Shown here: positions 1-7,154 of the stretch, piece after piece
Position numbering within the stretch: position 1 is the stretch's first letter
Layout: each line of letters starts with the position of its first letter
Source of the DNA: Mariprofundaceae bacterium
GTDB lineage: Bacteria > Pseudomonadota > Zetaproteobacteria > Mariprofundales > Mariprofundaceae
Reading direction: 5' to 3'
NCBI GenBank assembly: GCA_027035825.1
Contig: JALVTX010000103.1
Coordinates: 1 to 9,025, forward strand
DNA length: 9,025 nucleotides
The notes under the pieces: model-generated
What the model saw: the letters and a program-made list of their open reading frames with translations, nothing else
Databases searched by the model: none
Told to the model about the DNA's origin: nothing
Translations under genes and position numbers: made by a program

Positions 1-39
1 ATCTACAGCGCCCGCTCCGTCTCCTCGCTTTACGACTGA
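1..39 (+). CDS. prs: C-terminal end of ribose-phosphate pyrophosphokinase (partial, 5' end outside window)
   Basis: An open frame enters from the left edge and ends at TGA (37-39), giving the tail IYSARSVSSLYD. Prs (PRPP synthetase) proteins typically end in a segment like NEESVSSLF or NEESISAMF, and the SVSSLYD ending fits that pattern. The order prs-rplY-pth-ychF is common in beta- and gammaproteobacteria, so the position supports the call more than the twelve residues do. If correct, the enzyme makes PRPP from ribose 5-phosphate and ATP in the cytoplasm for nucleotide, histidine and tryptophan synthesis. Another gene ending here cannot be excluded from so little sequence. Confidence 0.55.
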   Translation: MYSARSVSSLYD

Positions 40-56
40 CCGCCAGCGGCTATAAT
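29..56 (+). promoter_or_regulatory. Probable sigma70-type promoter for rplY-pth-ychF
   Basis: A perfect TATAAT (51-56) lies 16 bp downstream of TTTACG (29-34, four of six matches to TTGACA). The -35 box sits inside the last codons and near the stop of the upstream gene. Transcription would start near position 63, leaving a leader of about 100 nt before the rplY ATG at 167. AT-rich hexamers are rare in this GC-rich DNA, which makes a chance match less likely. Read-through from the upstream gene may also contribute. Confidence 0.6.
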
Positions 57-62
57 CCCGCG

Positions 63-166
63 CCCGTTCGCCCGCCGCGCGACCCGTTCATCTCCGAACG
101 CCAACGCCCCGGGACGGACACGTCGAAACGGGACGACCCGTCGGCGCATCACGCAAGGAGAGAGAC
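63..166 (+). promoter_or_regulatory. rplY 5' leader with competing short hairpins
   Basis: This roughly 100-nt untranslated stretch contains the 8-mer CGACCCGT twice (80-87 and 134-141). AACGGG (127-132) can pair with CCCGTT at 63-68 or 83-88. Its ACGGG part (128-132) can instead fold onto CCCGT (137-141) across a four-base loop, just upstream of the ribosome-binding site AAGGAG (155-160). Mutually exclusive pairings of this kind could regulate translation, and autogenous control of rplY by L25 is, from memory, reported in Escherichia coli. That this leader does so is inference, because short GC-rich complementarities also arise by chance. Confidence 0.25.
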
Positions 167-808
167 ATGAGCGATTTTGTTGTTGAAGCGGAAGCAAGGG
201 AAGACACGGGGCGCGCCGCCGCCCGCCGTCTGCGTCACGCCGGGCGCATTCCGGCCATCATCTACGGCGGCAACAAGCCAGAGCTACCCATCACCGTCAA
301 CCGCATCGCGGTCACCAAGCTGCTGGACCAGGAGGCGTTCTACACCTCCATCGTGGACATCAAGGTCAAGGGCAAGCGCGGCGCCAACAAGGCGCTCGTC
401 AAGGACGTGCAGTGGCACCCGGTGCGCGACGAGGTCATGCACATCGATTTCATGCGCGTGTCTTCCTCCGACGTGGTGCACGTGACCGTGCCGGTGCACG
501 CGGTGAACTTCGAGAAGAGCCCGGGCGACGTCAAGGGCGGCCTGCTGGAGATCGTCCGCCACGAGCTGGACGTGGCCTGCCGCGCCGACGCCATCCCCGA
601 GGCCATCGAGGTGGATTGCGCGAACCTGGACATCGGCGACACGGTGCACATCCGCGACCTGACGCTGCCGGACGGCGTCACCGTGCCGGAAATCGAGCAC
701 AACCCCGAGCTGAACTTCACGGTGCTGAACGTGGCCGCCTCGCGCGTGGATGCATCGGAAGCCGGCGAGGAAGCCGCACCGGAGGAAACCTCCAGCGAGG
801 AATCGTAA
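167..808 (+). CDS. rplY: Large ribosomal subunit protein bL25 (long CTC/TL5 form)
   Basis: The protein has 213 residues, matching the two-domain CTC/TL5 form rather than the roughly 94-residue single-domain E. coli L25. Residues 1 to about 95 form the 5S rRNA-binding domain, with the family signatures GRIPAIIYGG near residues 26-35 and VQWHPVRDEVMHIDF near residues 81-95. Residues of about 98-190 are the beta-rich TL5 C-terminal domain. The tail is strongly acidic and probably disordered (EAGEEAAPEETSSEES). It binds 5S rRNA in the central protuberance of the 50S subunit. The ATG at 167 is preceded by AAGGAG at 155-160 with a six-base gap, so the start is secure. It is first in a block with pth and ychF. 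Confidence 0.97.
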   Translation: MSDFVVEAEAREDTGRAAARRLRHAGRIPAIIYGGNKPELPITVNRIAVTKLLDQEAFYTSIVDIKVKGKRGANKALVKDVQWHPVRDEVMHIDFMRVSSSDVVHVTVPVHAVNFEKSPGDVKGGLLEIVRHELDVACRADAIPEAIEVDCANLDIGDTVHIRDLTLPDGVTVPEIEHNPELNFTVLNVAASRVDASEAGEEAAPEETSSEES

Positions 809-814
809 GGCCGC

Positions 815-1393
815 ATGCAACTGCTTGTCGGCCTCGGCAACCCGGGCAACCAGTACGAGCAGACGCGCCACAATGTCGGGTTTCGATTCGTGGACGCGCT
901 GGGCAGGCGGGAGGGGCTGCGGTTCTCCGCGGCCCCTCGCTTTCGCGCCGAGACGGCCGCGTGGGAAGGCCCGCAGGGCCGCGTGCTGCTCGTCAAGCCG
1001 CAAACCTTCATGAACAACTCGGGCGAGTGCGTGGGGCCGCTGGCGCGTTATTACAACGTGGAAACCAGGAACATCTTCGTCTGCTACGATGACCTCGACC
1101 TGCCGCGCGGCGCCTTCCGGCTGAAGACCGGCGGCGGCCACGGCGGCCACAACGGCCTGAAATCGCTGCACCAGCATCTGCCGGATGCCGGCTACCGGCG
1201 CATCCGCATCGGCATCGGCCGGCCGCCGGCTGGCATGGAGGTCACCCCCTGGGTGCTCGGGCGCATCACCGACGAGGAACGCGCCAGCGAACGGCAGTTG
1301 TTCGCGGCCATCCTGGACGCGCTTGACTCCCTGCTGGCCGGAGATCTGCCGCGCGCCAGCAACCAGATTCATCTTCATCTGCGGGAGCAATGA
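815..1393 (+). CDS. pth: Peptidyl-tRNA hydrolase
   Basis: This 192-residue cytoplasmic enzyme cleaves the ester bond of peptidyl-tRNAs that drop off stalled ribosomes, freeing tRNA for reuse. The sequence opens with GLGNPG and TRHN, giving the family's N9, Y14 and catalytic H19. KPQTFMNNSG (61-70) supplies N67, YDDLDLP (91-97) supplies D92, and GGGHGGHNGLKS (106-117) supplies N113. These correspond to E. coli N10, H20, N68, D93 and N114, so all key residues are present. It starts six nucleotides after the rplY stop. The AAGG of its weak ribosome-binding site overlaps that stop codon, suggesting coupled translation. Its length is normal for the bacterial family. Confidence 0.98.
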   Translation: MQLLVGLGNPGNQYEQTRHNVGFRFVDALGRREGLRFSAAPRFRAETAAWEGPQGRVLLVKPQTFMNNSGECVGPLARYYNVETRNIFVCYDDLDLPRGAFRLKTGGGHGGHNGLKSLHQHLPDAGYRRIRIGIGRPPAGMEVTPWVLGRITDEERASERQLFAAILDALDSLLAGDLPRASNQIHLHLREQ

Positions 1394-1394
1394 C

Positions 1395-2489
<1,095 letters not shown>

Positions 2490-2538
2490 CCGACGCGCGA
2501 TCCGCCATGCGTGGCATCCAGCTTGCTAGATAACGGAC

Positions 2539-3528
2539 ATGGCGGGCAACCTTTCGGACTACATCGTCACGGTCATGCTGGTGGACGAGCAACGCACCGT
2601 TGCTCGCGGCATCCAGTCCATGCTGCGCGAACACCCGGACATTGACTTCATCTGGTGCGCCGATGAGCGCGAGGCCGAAAAAATGGCATGCCAGCACGGG
2701 CCGAGCGTCATTCTTCAGGACATCAACATGCCTTATCTGGACGGGTTCGAGCTTCTGTCGCGCTATCGCAACAATGACGTCATCAAGGACATCCCCATCA
2801 TCATGCTGTCCGGCGAGCAGGCCGCCGAAACCAAGGCGCGGAGCTTCCTGGAGGGCGCGAGCGACTACCTGACCAAGCCTCCTCACCCCATCGAGCTGGT
2901 CGCCCGCATCCGCCACCATTCCAGGGCTTACTTCGAGCACCTGGAGCGCGAGGAGCTACTTCAGAGCCTGGAGGCGAAAACGCGGGAGCTGACCGAGCTG
3001 ACGCGCAGGCTGGAGCAACTCAGCCTGACGGACGCGCTCACCGGCATTCCGAACCGGATGCATTTCGACCAGATTCTGGATCGGGAATGGGGGCGCGCCC
3101 GCCGCGACCGGAAGCCATTGTCCGTCGCCCTGATGGATGTGGACAATTTCAAGCAATTCAATGACTTCTACGGACATCAGGCGGGCGATGACTGCCTGCG
3201 GAGGGTCGCCCGCGCCGTGGCGGAGAGTCTGCGCCGGCCTTCGGACTTCGCCGCGCGCTACGGCGGCGAGGAGTTCGCGCTGGTGCTGCCCGACACGGAC
3301 GCCGAAGGCGCCAGAAAGGTGGCCGAACTGGCGCGGGCGGCCGTGGCGGAGCTTGCCATCCCGCACGAACGCGCCGAGGCCGCGCTCCATGTCACCATCA
3401 GCATTGGCGTCGCCTCGACCATTCCCGGCCAGGACGACGTCGCTCGGGACGAACTCGTGAAACGAGCCGATGAAGCGCTCTATGAATCCAAGTCCAACGG
3501 ACGCAATCAGGTCACGGTGAAGGAATAA
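2539..3528 (+). CDS. Response regulator with GGDEF diguanylate cyclase domain (WspR-like)
   Basis: This 329-residue cytoplasmic protein predicts a phosphorylation-controlled diguanylate cyclase making c-di-GMP from two GTP. Residues 10-128 form a receiver domain with acidic D16/E17, phospho-acceptor D61 in LQDINMP, S91 and K113. Residues 133-161 form a leucine-rich coiled-coil linker. Residues 162-329 are the GGDEF domain with SLTDALTGIPNR, D200 in DVDNFK, N208, D217 and an intact GGEEF (242-246). RPSD (233-236), five residues before GGEEF, is the inhibitory I-site. Layout and motifs (VILQD, IELVARIR, DFAARYGGEEF, NGRNQV) match Pseudomonas WspR closely, but no chemosensory wsp gene is visible. 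An in-frame TAG at 2527-2529 bars any earlier start. The upstream ribosome-binding site is weak. High c-di-GMP usually favours biofilm and surface-structure production. Confidence 0.93.
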   Translation: MAGNLSDYIVTVMLVDEQRTVARGIQSMLREHPDIDFIWCADEREAEKMACQHGPSVILQDINMPYLDGFELLSRYRNNDVIKDIPIIMLSGEQAAETKARSFLEGASDYLTKPPHPIELVARIRHHSRAYFEHLEREELLQSLEAKTRELTELTRRLEQLSLTDALTGIPNRMHFDQILDREWGRARRDRKPLSVALMDVDNFKQFNDFYGHQAGDDCLRRVARAVAESLRRPSDFAARYGGEEFALVLPDTDAEGARKVAELARAAVAELAIPHERAEAALHVTISIGVASTIPGQDDVARDELVKRADEALYESKSNGRNQVTVKE

Positions 3529-3547
3529 TCTCCCTCGACGGCTGCCC

Positions 3548-4483
3548 TCATCCCTGGGCGGACAGCCAGCGCTCGGCGTCCAGCGCCGCCTTGCAGCCCT
3601 CGCCGGCGCTGGTGACCGCCTGCCGGTACACCGGGTCGGCCACGTCGCCGGCGGCGAACACGCCCTCGATGCTGGTGCGCGTGCTCTTGCCCCGGGTGAT
3701 GATGTAGCCGGCCTCGTCCGTCTCCAGCTGCCCTTCGAGAAAATCGGTGTTCGGCTTGTGGCCAATGGCAATGAACACGCCGGAAACGGCCAGCTCCTCG
3801 ACCGCATCATCCACCGTGGACTTCAGCCGCACGCCCGTCACGCCGGAATCGTCGCCCAGGATCTCGTCCACCACGCGGTTCCACTTCACCTCGACATTCT
3901 CGGTGGCAAACAGCCGATCCTGCATGATGGGCTCGGCGCGCAGGGCGTCGCGGCGGTGAATCAGCGTCACCTTGCGGCAGATGTTGGCCAGGTAGATGGC
4001 CTCCTCCACCGCCGTGTCGCCGCCGCCAACCACGGCCACGTCCTGCCCCTTGAAGAAGAACCCGTCGCAGGTGGCGCAGGCGGAGACGCCCCGCCCGGCG
4101 TATTCCTGCTCGCTCGGCAGGCCCAGGTATTTCGCGGATGCGCCGGTGGCGATAATCAGCGCATCGCACGAATATTCGCCCGCGTCGCCCGTCAGGCGGA
4201 ACGGGCGCGACGAAAGATCGGCCTTGTGAATGTGATCAAAGACCATCTCGGTGCCGAAGCGCTCGGCCTGCTCGCGGAAATCCTCCATCATCTGCGGGCC
4301 CTGCACGCCGTCCTTGTAACCGGGGTAGTTGTCCACGTCCGTGGTCGTCGTCAGCTGGCCCCCGGGCTGCATGCCCTGGATCACGACCGGCTTCAGGTTG
4401 GCCCGCGCGGCATAGATGGCCGCCGTGTAGCCGGCTGGTCCGGAACCCAAGATGATCAGGCGATGATGAGCAATGTCGGACAT
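3548..4483 (-). CDS. trxB: Thioredoxin-disulfide reductase
   Basis: This 311-residue FAD flavoprotein transfers electrons from NADPH to thioredoxin in the cytoplasm. Visible features in order are the FAD-binding GSGPAG (13-18), the redox pair CATC (C136/C139) in the NADPH domain, the second Rossmann motif GGGDTA (153-158), the NADPH-phosphate contact HRRDALRAE, and the C-terminal FAD motif GVFAAGDV followed by RQAVTSAGEGCKAALDAE. Length and motif spacing match E. coli TrxB (C135/C138). The start ATG is preceded by a strong GGGAGG seven bases upstream. It lies 85 nt downstream of a four-gene envelope operon on the same strand, but has its own probable promoter. It converges on the diguanylate cyclase gene with 19 nt between the stops. 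Confidence 0.97.
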   Translation of the reverse strand: MSDIAHHRLIILGSGPAGYTAAIYAARANLKPVVIQGMQPGGQLTTTTDVDNYPGYKDGVQGPQMMEDFREQAERFGTEMVFDHIHKADLSSRPFRLTGDAGEYSCDALIIATGASAKYLGLPSEQEYAGRGVSACATCDGFFFKGQDVAVVGGGDTAVEEAIYLANICRKVTLIHRRDALRAEPIMQDRLFATENVEVKWNRVVDEILGDDSGVTGVRLKSTVDDAVEELAVSGVFIAIGHKPNTDFLEGQLETDEAGYIITRGKSTRTSIEGVFAAGDVADPVYRQAVTSAGEGCKAALDAERWLSAQG

Positions 4484-4510
4484 GGGCGACCTCCCTAGCG
4501 TGGTTGCGGG

Positions 4511-4538
4511 AGGATAGGGAACCCCAAGGAAAGTTCAA
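4511..4538 (-). promoter_or_regulatory. Probable sigma70-type promoter for trxB
   Basis: Read on the minus strand, TTGAAC (4538-4533) and TATCCT (4516-4511) are separated by 16 bp, each matching four of six consensus positions. Transcription would begin near 4504, about 20 nt before the trxB ATG and just ahead of its ribosome-binding site. The spacer region is less GC-rich than the flanking genes. This suggests trxB is expressed independently of the upstream operon, although no clear terminator separates them. Confidence 0.5.
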
Positions 4539-4568
4539 CACGGGCGCGGGGCGTTCCCCTCTCGCTGC

Positions 4569-5084
4569 TCAGTCCCCGTTCTCTTCCGATTCCTCGGGCT
4601 CGGTGATGGTCAGCACATAGGTGTTCACGCCCTGCCGGCGCTGGTATCCCTGCTGCGGATCGTTGTAGGTCACCTGCGTTTTCACCGTCACCATCACCGT
4701 GCTGCGCATCATGCGCCCTTCCGGGGTGTCCACCTCCTCGCGGCTGAGCGTCTGCACCTCGCCGATGGCCAACGGCTCTAGCCGGGCATCGCGCGGCACC
4801 TTACCCTGCATGGCGTCCGAGAGCCGGGAACGATCATAGAAGCGTTCGTCCAGCACGTCCTCCACCCGGTTCTCGTTCCAGGCCGCGATGACCTCCTTCA
4901 CGGCATCCACCACCTTCTTCCGCTGCACCGGCGCCCATCGCGCAGGCTGCGCATTGCCCGGCGCATGCGCGCGCTGTGGCGTCATGATCGGGCGAATGGC
5001 GCGGAATTCGCTGGCAACGGCATCAAGCCCGGACGCAGACGCCATCACTGCCAAGAGAATCCATGCACAAATGTTCCTGCTCAT
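4569..5084 (-). CDS. Small exported protein of unknown function, last gene of envelope operon
   Basis: The 171-residue product begins with a signal peptide (hydrophobic stretch at about 6-19, probable cleavage after the AVA near residue 24), so it is expected in the periplasm or outside the cell. I do not recognise the family. The mature part has a proline-rich start, a helix-like segment (KKVVDAVKEVIAAWNEN, 56-72), then RFYDRSRLSDAM (81-92) and a beta-like stretch with TVMVTVKTQVTY and NTYVLTI. An NTF2-like fold is conceivable from the helix-then-strands layout, but this is a guess. The tail is acidic (EPEESEENGD), and the mature protein has no cysteine. Its ATG overlaps the upstream stop as ATGA, with AGGGG five bases before the start. 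The frame could be read open up to 5408, but that longer form would run through the upstream gene and lose the signal peptide. Confidence 0.8.
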   Translation of the reverse strand: MSRNICAWILLAVMASASGLDAVASEFRAIRPIMTPQRAHAPGNAQPARWAPVQRKKVVDAVKEVIAAWNENRVEDVLDERFYDRSRLSDAMQGKVPRDARLEPLAIGEVQTLSREEVDTPEGRMMRSTVMVTVKTQVTYNDPQQGYQRRQGVNTYVLTITEPEESEENGD

Positions 5085-6010
5085 TGCAACCCCTGAACCT
5101 GCACTGTCGTATTGGTGATGATCAACGTCCCCGAGTAGGCGCCCGGGTGTGTCCCCGTGCAATTCCGGACGCATTGCACCACGAACGCCACCGGCACGCC
5201 TACAGGAAGATTGGTAATCTGACCAAACGTCCCCGGCGTCACCGTTCCAGCGCTGGCACTCACCAGGCTCCATACGGGGAAGGGCGACTGCGGCCCCAGA
5301 TCCGACCCCATCAGCAATGCGCCGGAGGGAAGCACATTGGGATTGCCCGGCTGCGTCACGGAGAAAACCACCGGAGCCTGCCCAAACGGTTGCGGAGTCA
5401 GGACACAAGAGCCGGTCGTGGGATCATAATAAAAAGTCACATCAAATGCGACTTGGGAATAAGCAACCGGCCCAGCATTGCAAGCGGGCACGGCAGGCGT
5501 TTGCGCGAAAGCAGGCGCCTGCGTTTTCGGTTTTCCTCCAATCGGATTCGCAGCATCGAACGGATTCACCCCCGATTGCGGAATCACCCGCACCACCTTG
5601 ACCACCGGCTTGCGGCCCGCCGTCCCGAAGCGGCGCGTCACCCGCACCTCCAGCGCATGCGCGCCCGGCAGACCCAGGCCATGCCGGGCCGCCAATCCGA
5701 TCTCCTTCCCGCCCGCCAGGCGACGCACGGTCGTGGTCAGGGAATGCGGCGCGGGCAGCAATGGCGCCCCGGCCGCCTTGGAGCCTTGCGCGGAACGAGC
5801 CGGCCATGCGCGCCGGACAGTCACGGCCAGCCCGTGCGCCGCCGGCAGGGCCGGCTGCGTCACCGCCGTGGAAGCCGCCGCAGCTCCTCGGGGCGCGCTT
5901 CGCACCGTGACCGCCAGCGTGTGCGGCGCAGGCAACGCCGCCGCGCTCGCGCCGGCCGGCGCGAGCGCCAGCAGCGCCAGAAAAGCCAAGCAGGCCCAAG
6001 CGCGCTTCAC
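5081..6010 (-). CDS. Exported repeat protein of unknown function, third gene of envelope operon
   Basis: The 309-residue product starts at GTG (6010), directly abutting the TAG stop of the preceding gene, with GGGGGTG just upstream as a possible ribosome-binding site. Residues 1-23 form a clear signal peptide (KR, a leucine/alanine core, then ASA). Residues 26-127 hold four copies of LPxxHxLxVTVRR, at residues 26, 55, 85 and 114. A short basic linker (KPVVKVVRV) and a proline-rich spacer (about 144-175) lead to a C-terminal domain (about 177-309). That domain has four cysteines (177, 202, 280, 284) that could form two disulfides, and it is rich in T, V, N and G, as in beta-sandwich extracellular modules. 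I do not recognise the family. Its position after barrel and FecR genes makes it a candidate passenger or surface component, by inference only. Confidence 0.8.
   Translation of the reverse strand: MKRAWACLAFLALLALAPAGASAAALPAPHTLAVTVRSAPRGAAAASTAVTQPALPAAHGLAVTVRRAWPARSAQGSKAAGAPLLPAPHSLTTTVRRLAGGKEIGLAARHGLGLPGAHALEVRVTRRFGTAGRKPVVKVVRVIPQSGVNPFDAANPIGGKPKTQAPAFAQTPAVPACNAGPVAYSQVAFDVTFYYDPTTGSCVLTPQPFGQAPVVFSVTQPGNPNVLPSGALLMGSDLGPQSPFPVWSLVSASAGTVTPGTFGQITNLPVGVPVAFVVQCVRNCTGTHPGAYSGTLIITNTTVQVQGLQ
5633..5935 (-). repeat. Four tandem protein-level repeats, LPxxHxLxVTVRR, 29-30 residues apart
   Basis: In the product of the gene ending at 5081, the motif occurs as LPAPHTLAVTVR (5935-5900), LPAAHGLAVTVRR (5848-5810), LPAPHSLTTTVRR (5758-5720) and LPGAHALEVRVTR (5671-5633). 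The start-to-start distances are 87, 90 and 87 nt. The invariant core is L, P, H, L, V and R, while the 16-17-residue linkers differ in sequence. The copies are diverged at the DNA level, so this looks like an old, selected protein repeat rather than a recent tandem duplication. Confidence 0.85.
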
Positions 6011-7141
6011 CTAGCGCACCCCCGCAAAACGGGCGATGTCGGCATCCAGGCCGCGCCCGCGCAGCGCCGAGCCCCGCACCACCGCATCGAGCCATTGGCG
6101 GACGGCCGCGCGCACCTGCTCCAGCTCCTTGCGGGTGTAGCACGGCCCCTGCTGATAAACGCGGCTGCCGCCCGCCGGCGCGTTCATGTCCGTTCTCACC
6201 ATGTTCCCCTTGAAGCGGTCAAACGGCCAGGCGCTGGCCGAACCCAGGTGCACATCGCGCCAATGCGCCGCCGCGCGGCGTCCCGCTTCCGTGGCCGGAG
6301 AGCCATCGCCCGCGGCCCGCCAGATGTCGCGATACAGCCGTCCGAGTTCCGCCCGCAGCGGATTACTGCCGGGCTTGGGCGCGCAATACCAGCCCACGAA
6401 GGCGACGGATGGCGTCTTGCCGCCGCCCGGAATGTCCACCGCCAGATGCTCGGCCGGCGCGCGCAAGGCGTAGTCCGCCGCCGGCGCGTTTCCCCCCGCG
6501 CCCGGCATGGCCAACAAGTCGGCCGGGATGCCGCCCTGAATCAACTGCCGCAGGAAGGAATCCGGCGTGGCCTGCACCTTGCCCGGGCCCTTCGCGCCGG
6601 CAACCACGAACCTGCCGGGCCCGATGTCCACGCCCTTGCCGCCGCCGCTCACGTGCACCAGGCCCGTGAAACCGGCCACCTGCGTCTTCAGCTTGCTCAC
6701 GTCCATCGCCCACGACGTGCCGCGCACGCCCAGCACGGCCGTCGGCGTATGCACCTCGTAACGGGCCATGATATTCTTCTGCACCCGGAACAGCAGGCGG
6801 CCGAAGAACGCCTTGAACCGGGCTACGAAGCCCGCGCCCGAGCGCCCGTACTCGCTGACCCGGATGCGGCTGCGATAGGCCACGAACACGCGGTCGCCCC
6901 CGTCCATTCGCAGCCGGGCCGTGGAGGCATCCGCGGTCTGCACGATATCTCCCTCGCGCACTCGCAGGCCCTTCTTGCCCGTCAACACGCGACCATCACG
7001 CACCACCATCACCGTGCCCTGAACGGCGGCGATTTCGCCCACCCCTTCGGCTGCACAGGCATCGGTTGGCCACGCGGCCAGCACGCACGCCATGGCCGCG
7101 CACGCCATGCCGATCATCGTCATTCTCGCCTTGTTTCTCAT
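6011..7141 (-). CDS. Exported FecR-domain protein, second gene of envelope operon
   Basis: The 376-residue product has a signal peptide (1 to about 31, ending ACAA before EG) and then a FecR-type domain at about 35-165. The domain shows GTVMVVRDG (42-50), GLRVREGDIVQT (58-69), the LRMDGGDRVFV strand pair (77-87) and the hallmark HTPTAVLGVRGTSW (131-144). In known FecR proteins this domain lies in the periplasm, and in TonB-dependent systems it relays a signal to a sigma factor. Here there is no N-terminal anti-sigma region and no later transmembrane helix, so direct sigma control is unlikely. Residues of about 220-376 form a domain I do not recognise, with one cysteine pair (C253, C334) that could form a disulfide. 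The ATG has a perfect ribosome-binding site five bases upstream. The downstream gene starts at the base after its stop. Confidence 0.87.
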   Translation of the reverse strand: MRNKARMTMIGMACAAMACVLAAWPTDACAAEGVGEIAAVQGTVMVVRDGRVLTGKKGLRVREGDIVQTADASTARLRMDGGDRVFVAYRSRIRVSEYGRSGAGFVARFKAFFGRLLFRVQKNIMARYEVHTPTAVLGVRGTSWAMDVSKLKTQVAGFTGLVHVSGGGKGVDIGPGRFVVAGAKGPGKVQATPDSFLRQLIQGGIPADLLAMPGAGGNAPAADYALRAPAEHLAVDIPGGGKTPSVAFVGWYCAPKPGSNPLRAELGRLYRDIWRAAGDGSPATEAGRRAAAHWRDVHLGSASAWPFDRFKGNMVRTDMNAPAGGSRVYQQGPCYTRKELEQVRAAVRQWLDAVVRGSALRGRGLDADIARFAGVR

Positions 7142-7146
7142 CCTCG

Positions 7147-7154
7147 CCTCCTTA
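7147..7154 (-). promoter_or_regulatory. Consensus ribosome-binding site TAAGGAGG made from the upstream stop codon
   Basis: On the minus strand the TAA stop of the barrel gene (7154-7152) forms the first three bases of TAAGGAGG, the full complement of the 16S rRNA anti-Shine-Dalgarno end. Five bases separate it from the ATG of the FecR-domain gene at 7141. Ribosomes terminating on the barrel gene are therefore placed directly at the next start. This fixes the FecR start and argues for coupled synthesis of the two proteins. Confidence 0.8.

Noticed and set aside
2490..2538. Short inverted repeat GCCATGCGTGGC in the gap after ychF, considered as a terminator or operator
   Set aside because: The stem is four base pairs with no T-run, and no regulator is suggested by context.
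3540..3567. Hairpin at the convergent junction of the diguanylate cyclase and trxB genes (GGCTG/CAGCC plus CCC/GGG)
   Set aside because: The stem is interrupted by a four-base bulge and has no T-run on either strand, so I cannot support an intrinsic terminator.
4548..4559. GGGG-CGTT-CCCC hairpin between the envelope operon and trxB, considered as a terminator
   Set aside because: It has only four base pairs and no following T-run on the minus strand. The stem is too weak to call.
3548..5084. trxB considered as a member of the envelope operon, supplying reductant to its cysteine-bearing exported proteins
   Set aside because: TrxB acts on cytoplasmic thioredoxin, the gap is 85 nt with a separate promoter candidate, and no periplasmic disulfide carrier is encoded nearby. 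The adjacency is probably incidental.
5085..5408. Upstream extension of the small exported protein to a start at 5408
   Set aside because: It would overlap the C-terminal domain of the repeat gene for over 300 bases and remove the signal peptide. The ATG at 5084 has a ribosome-binding site and a typical ATGA overlap.
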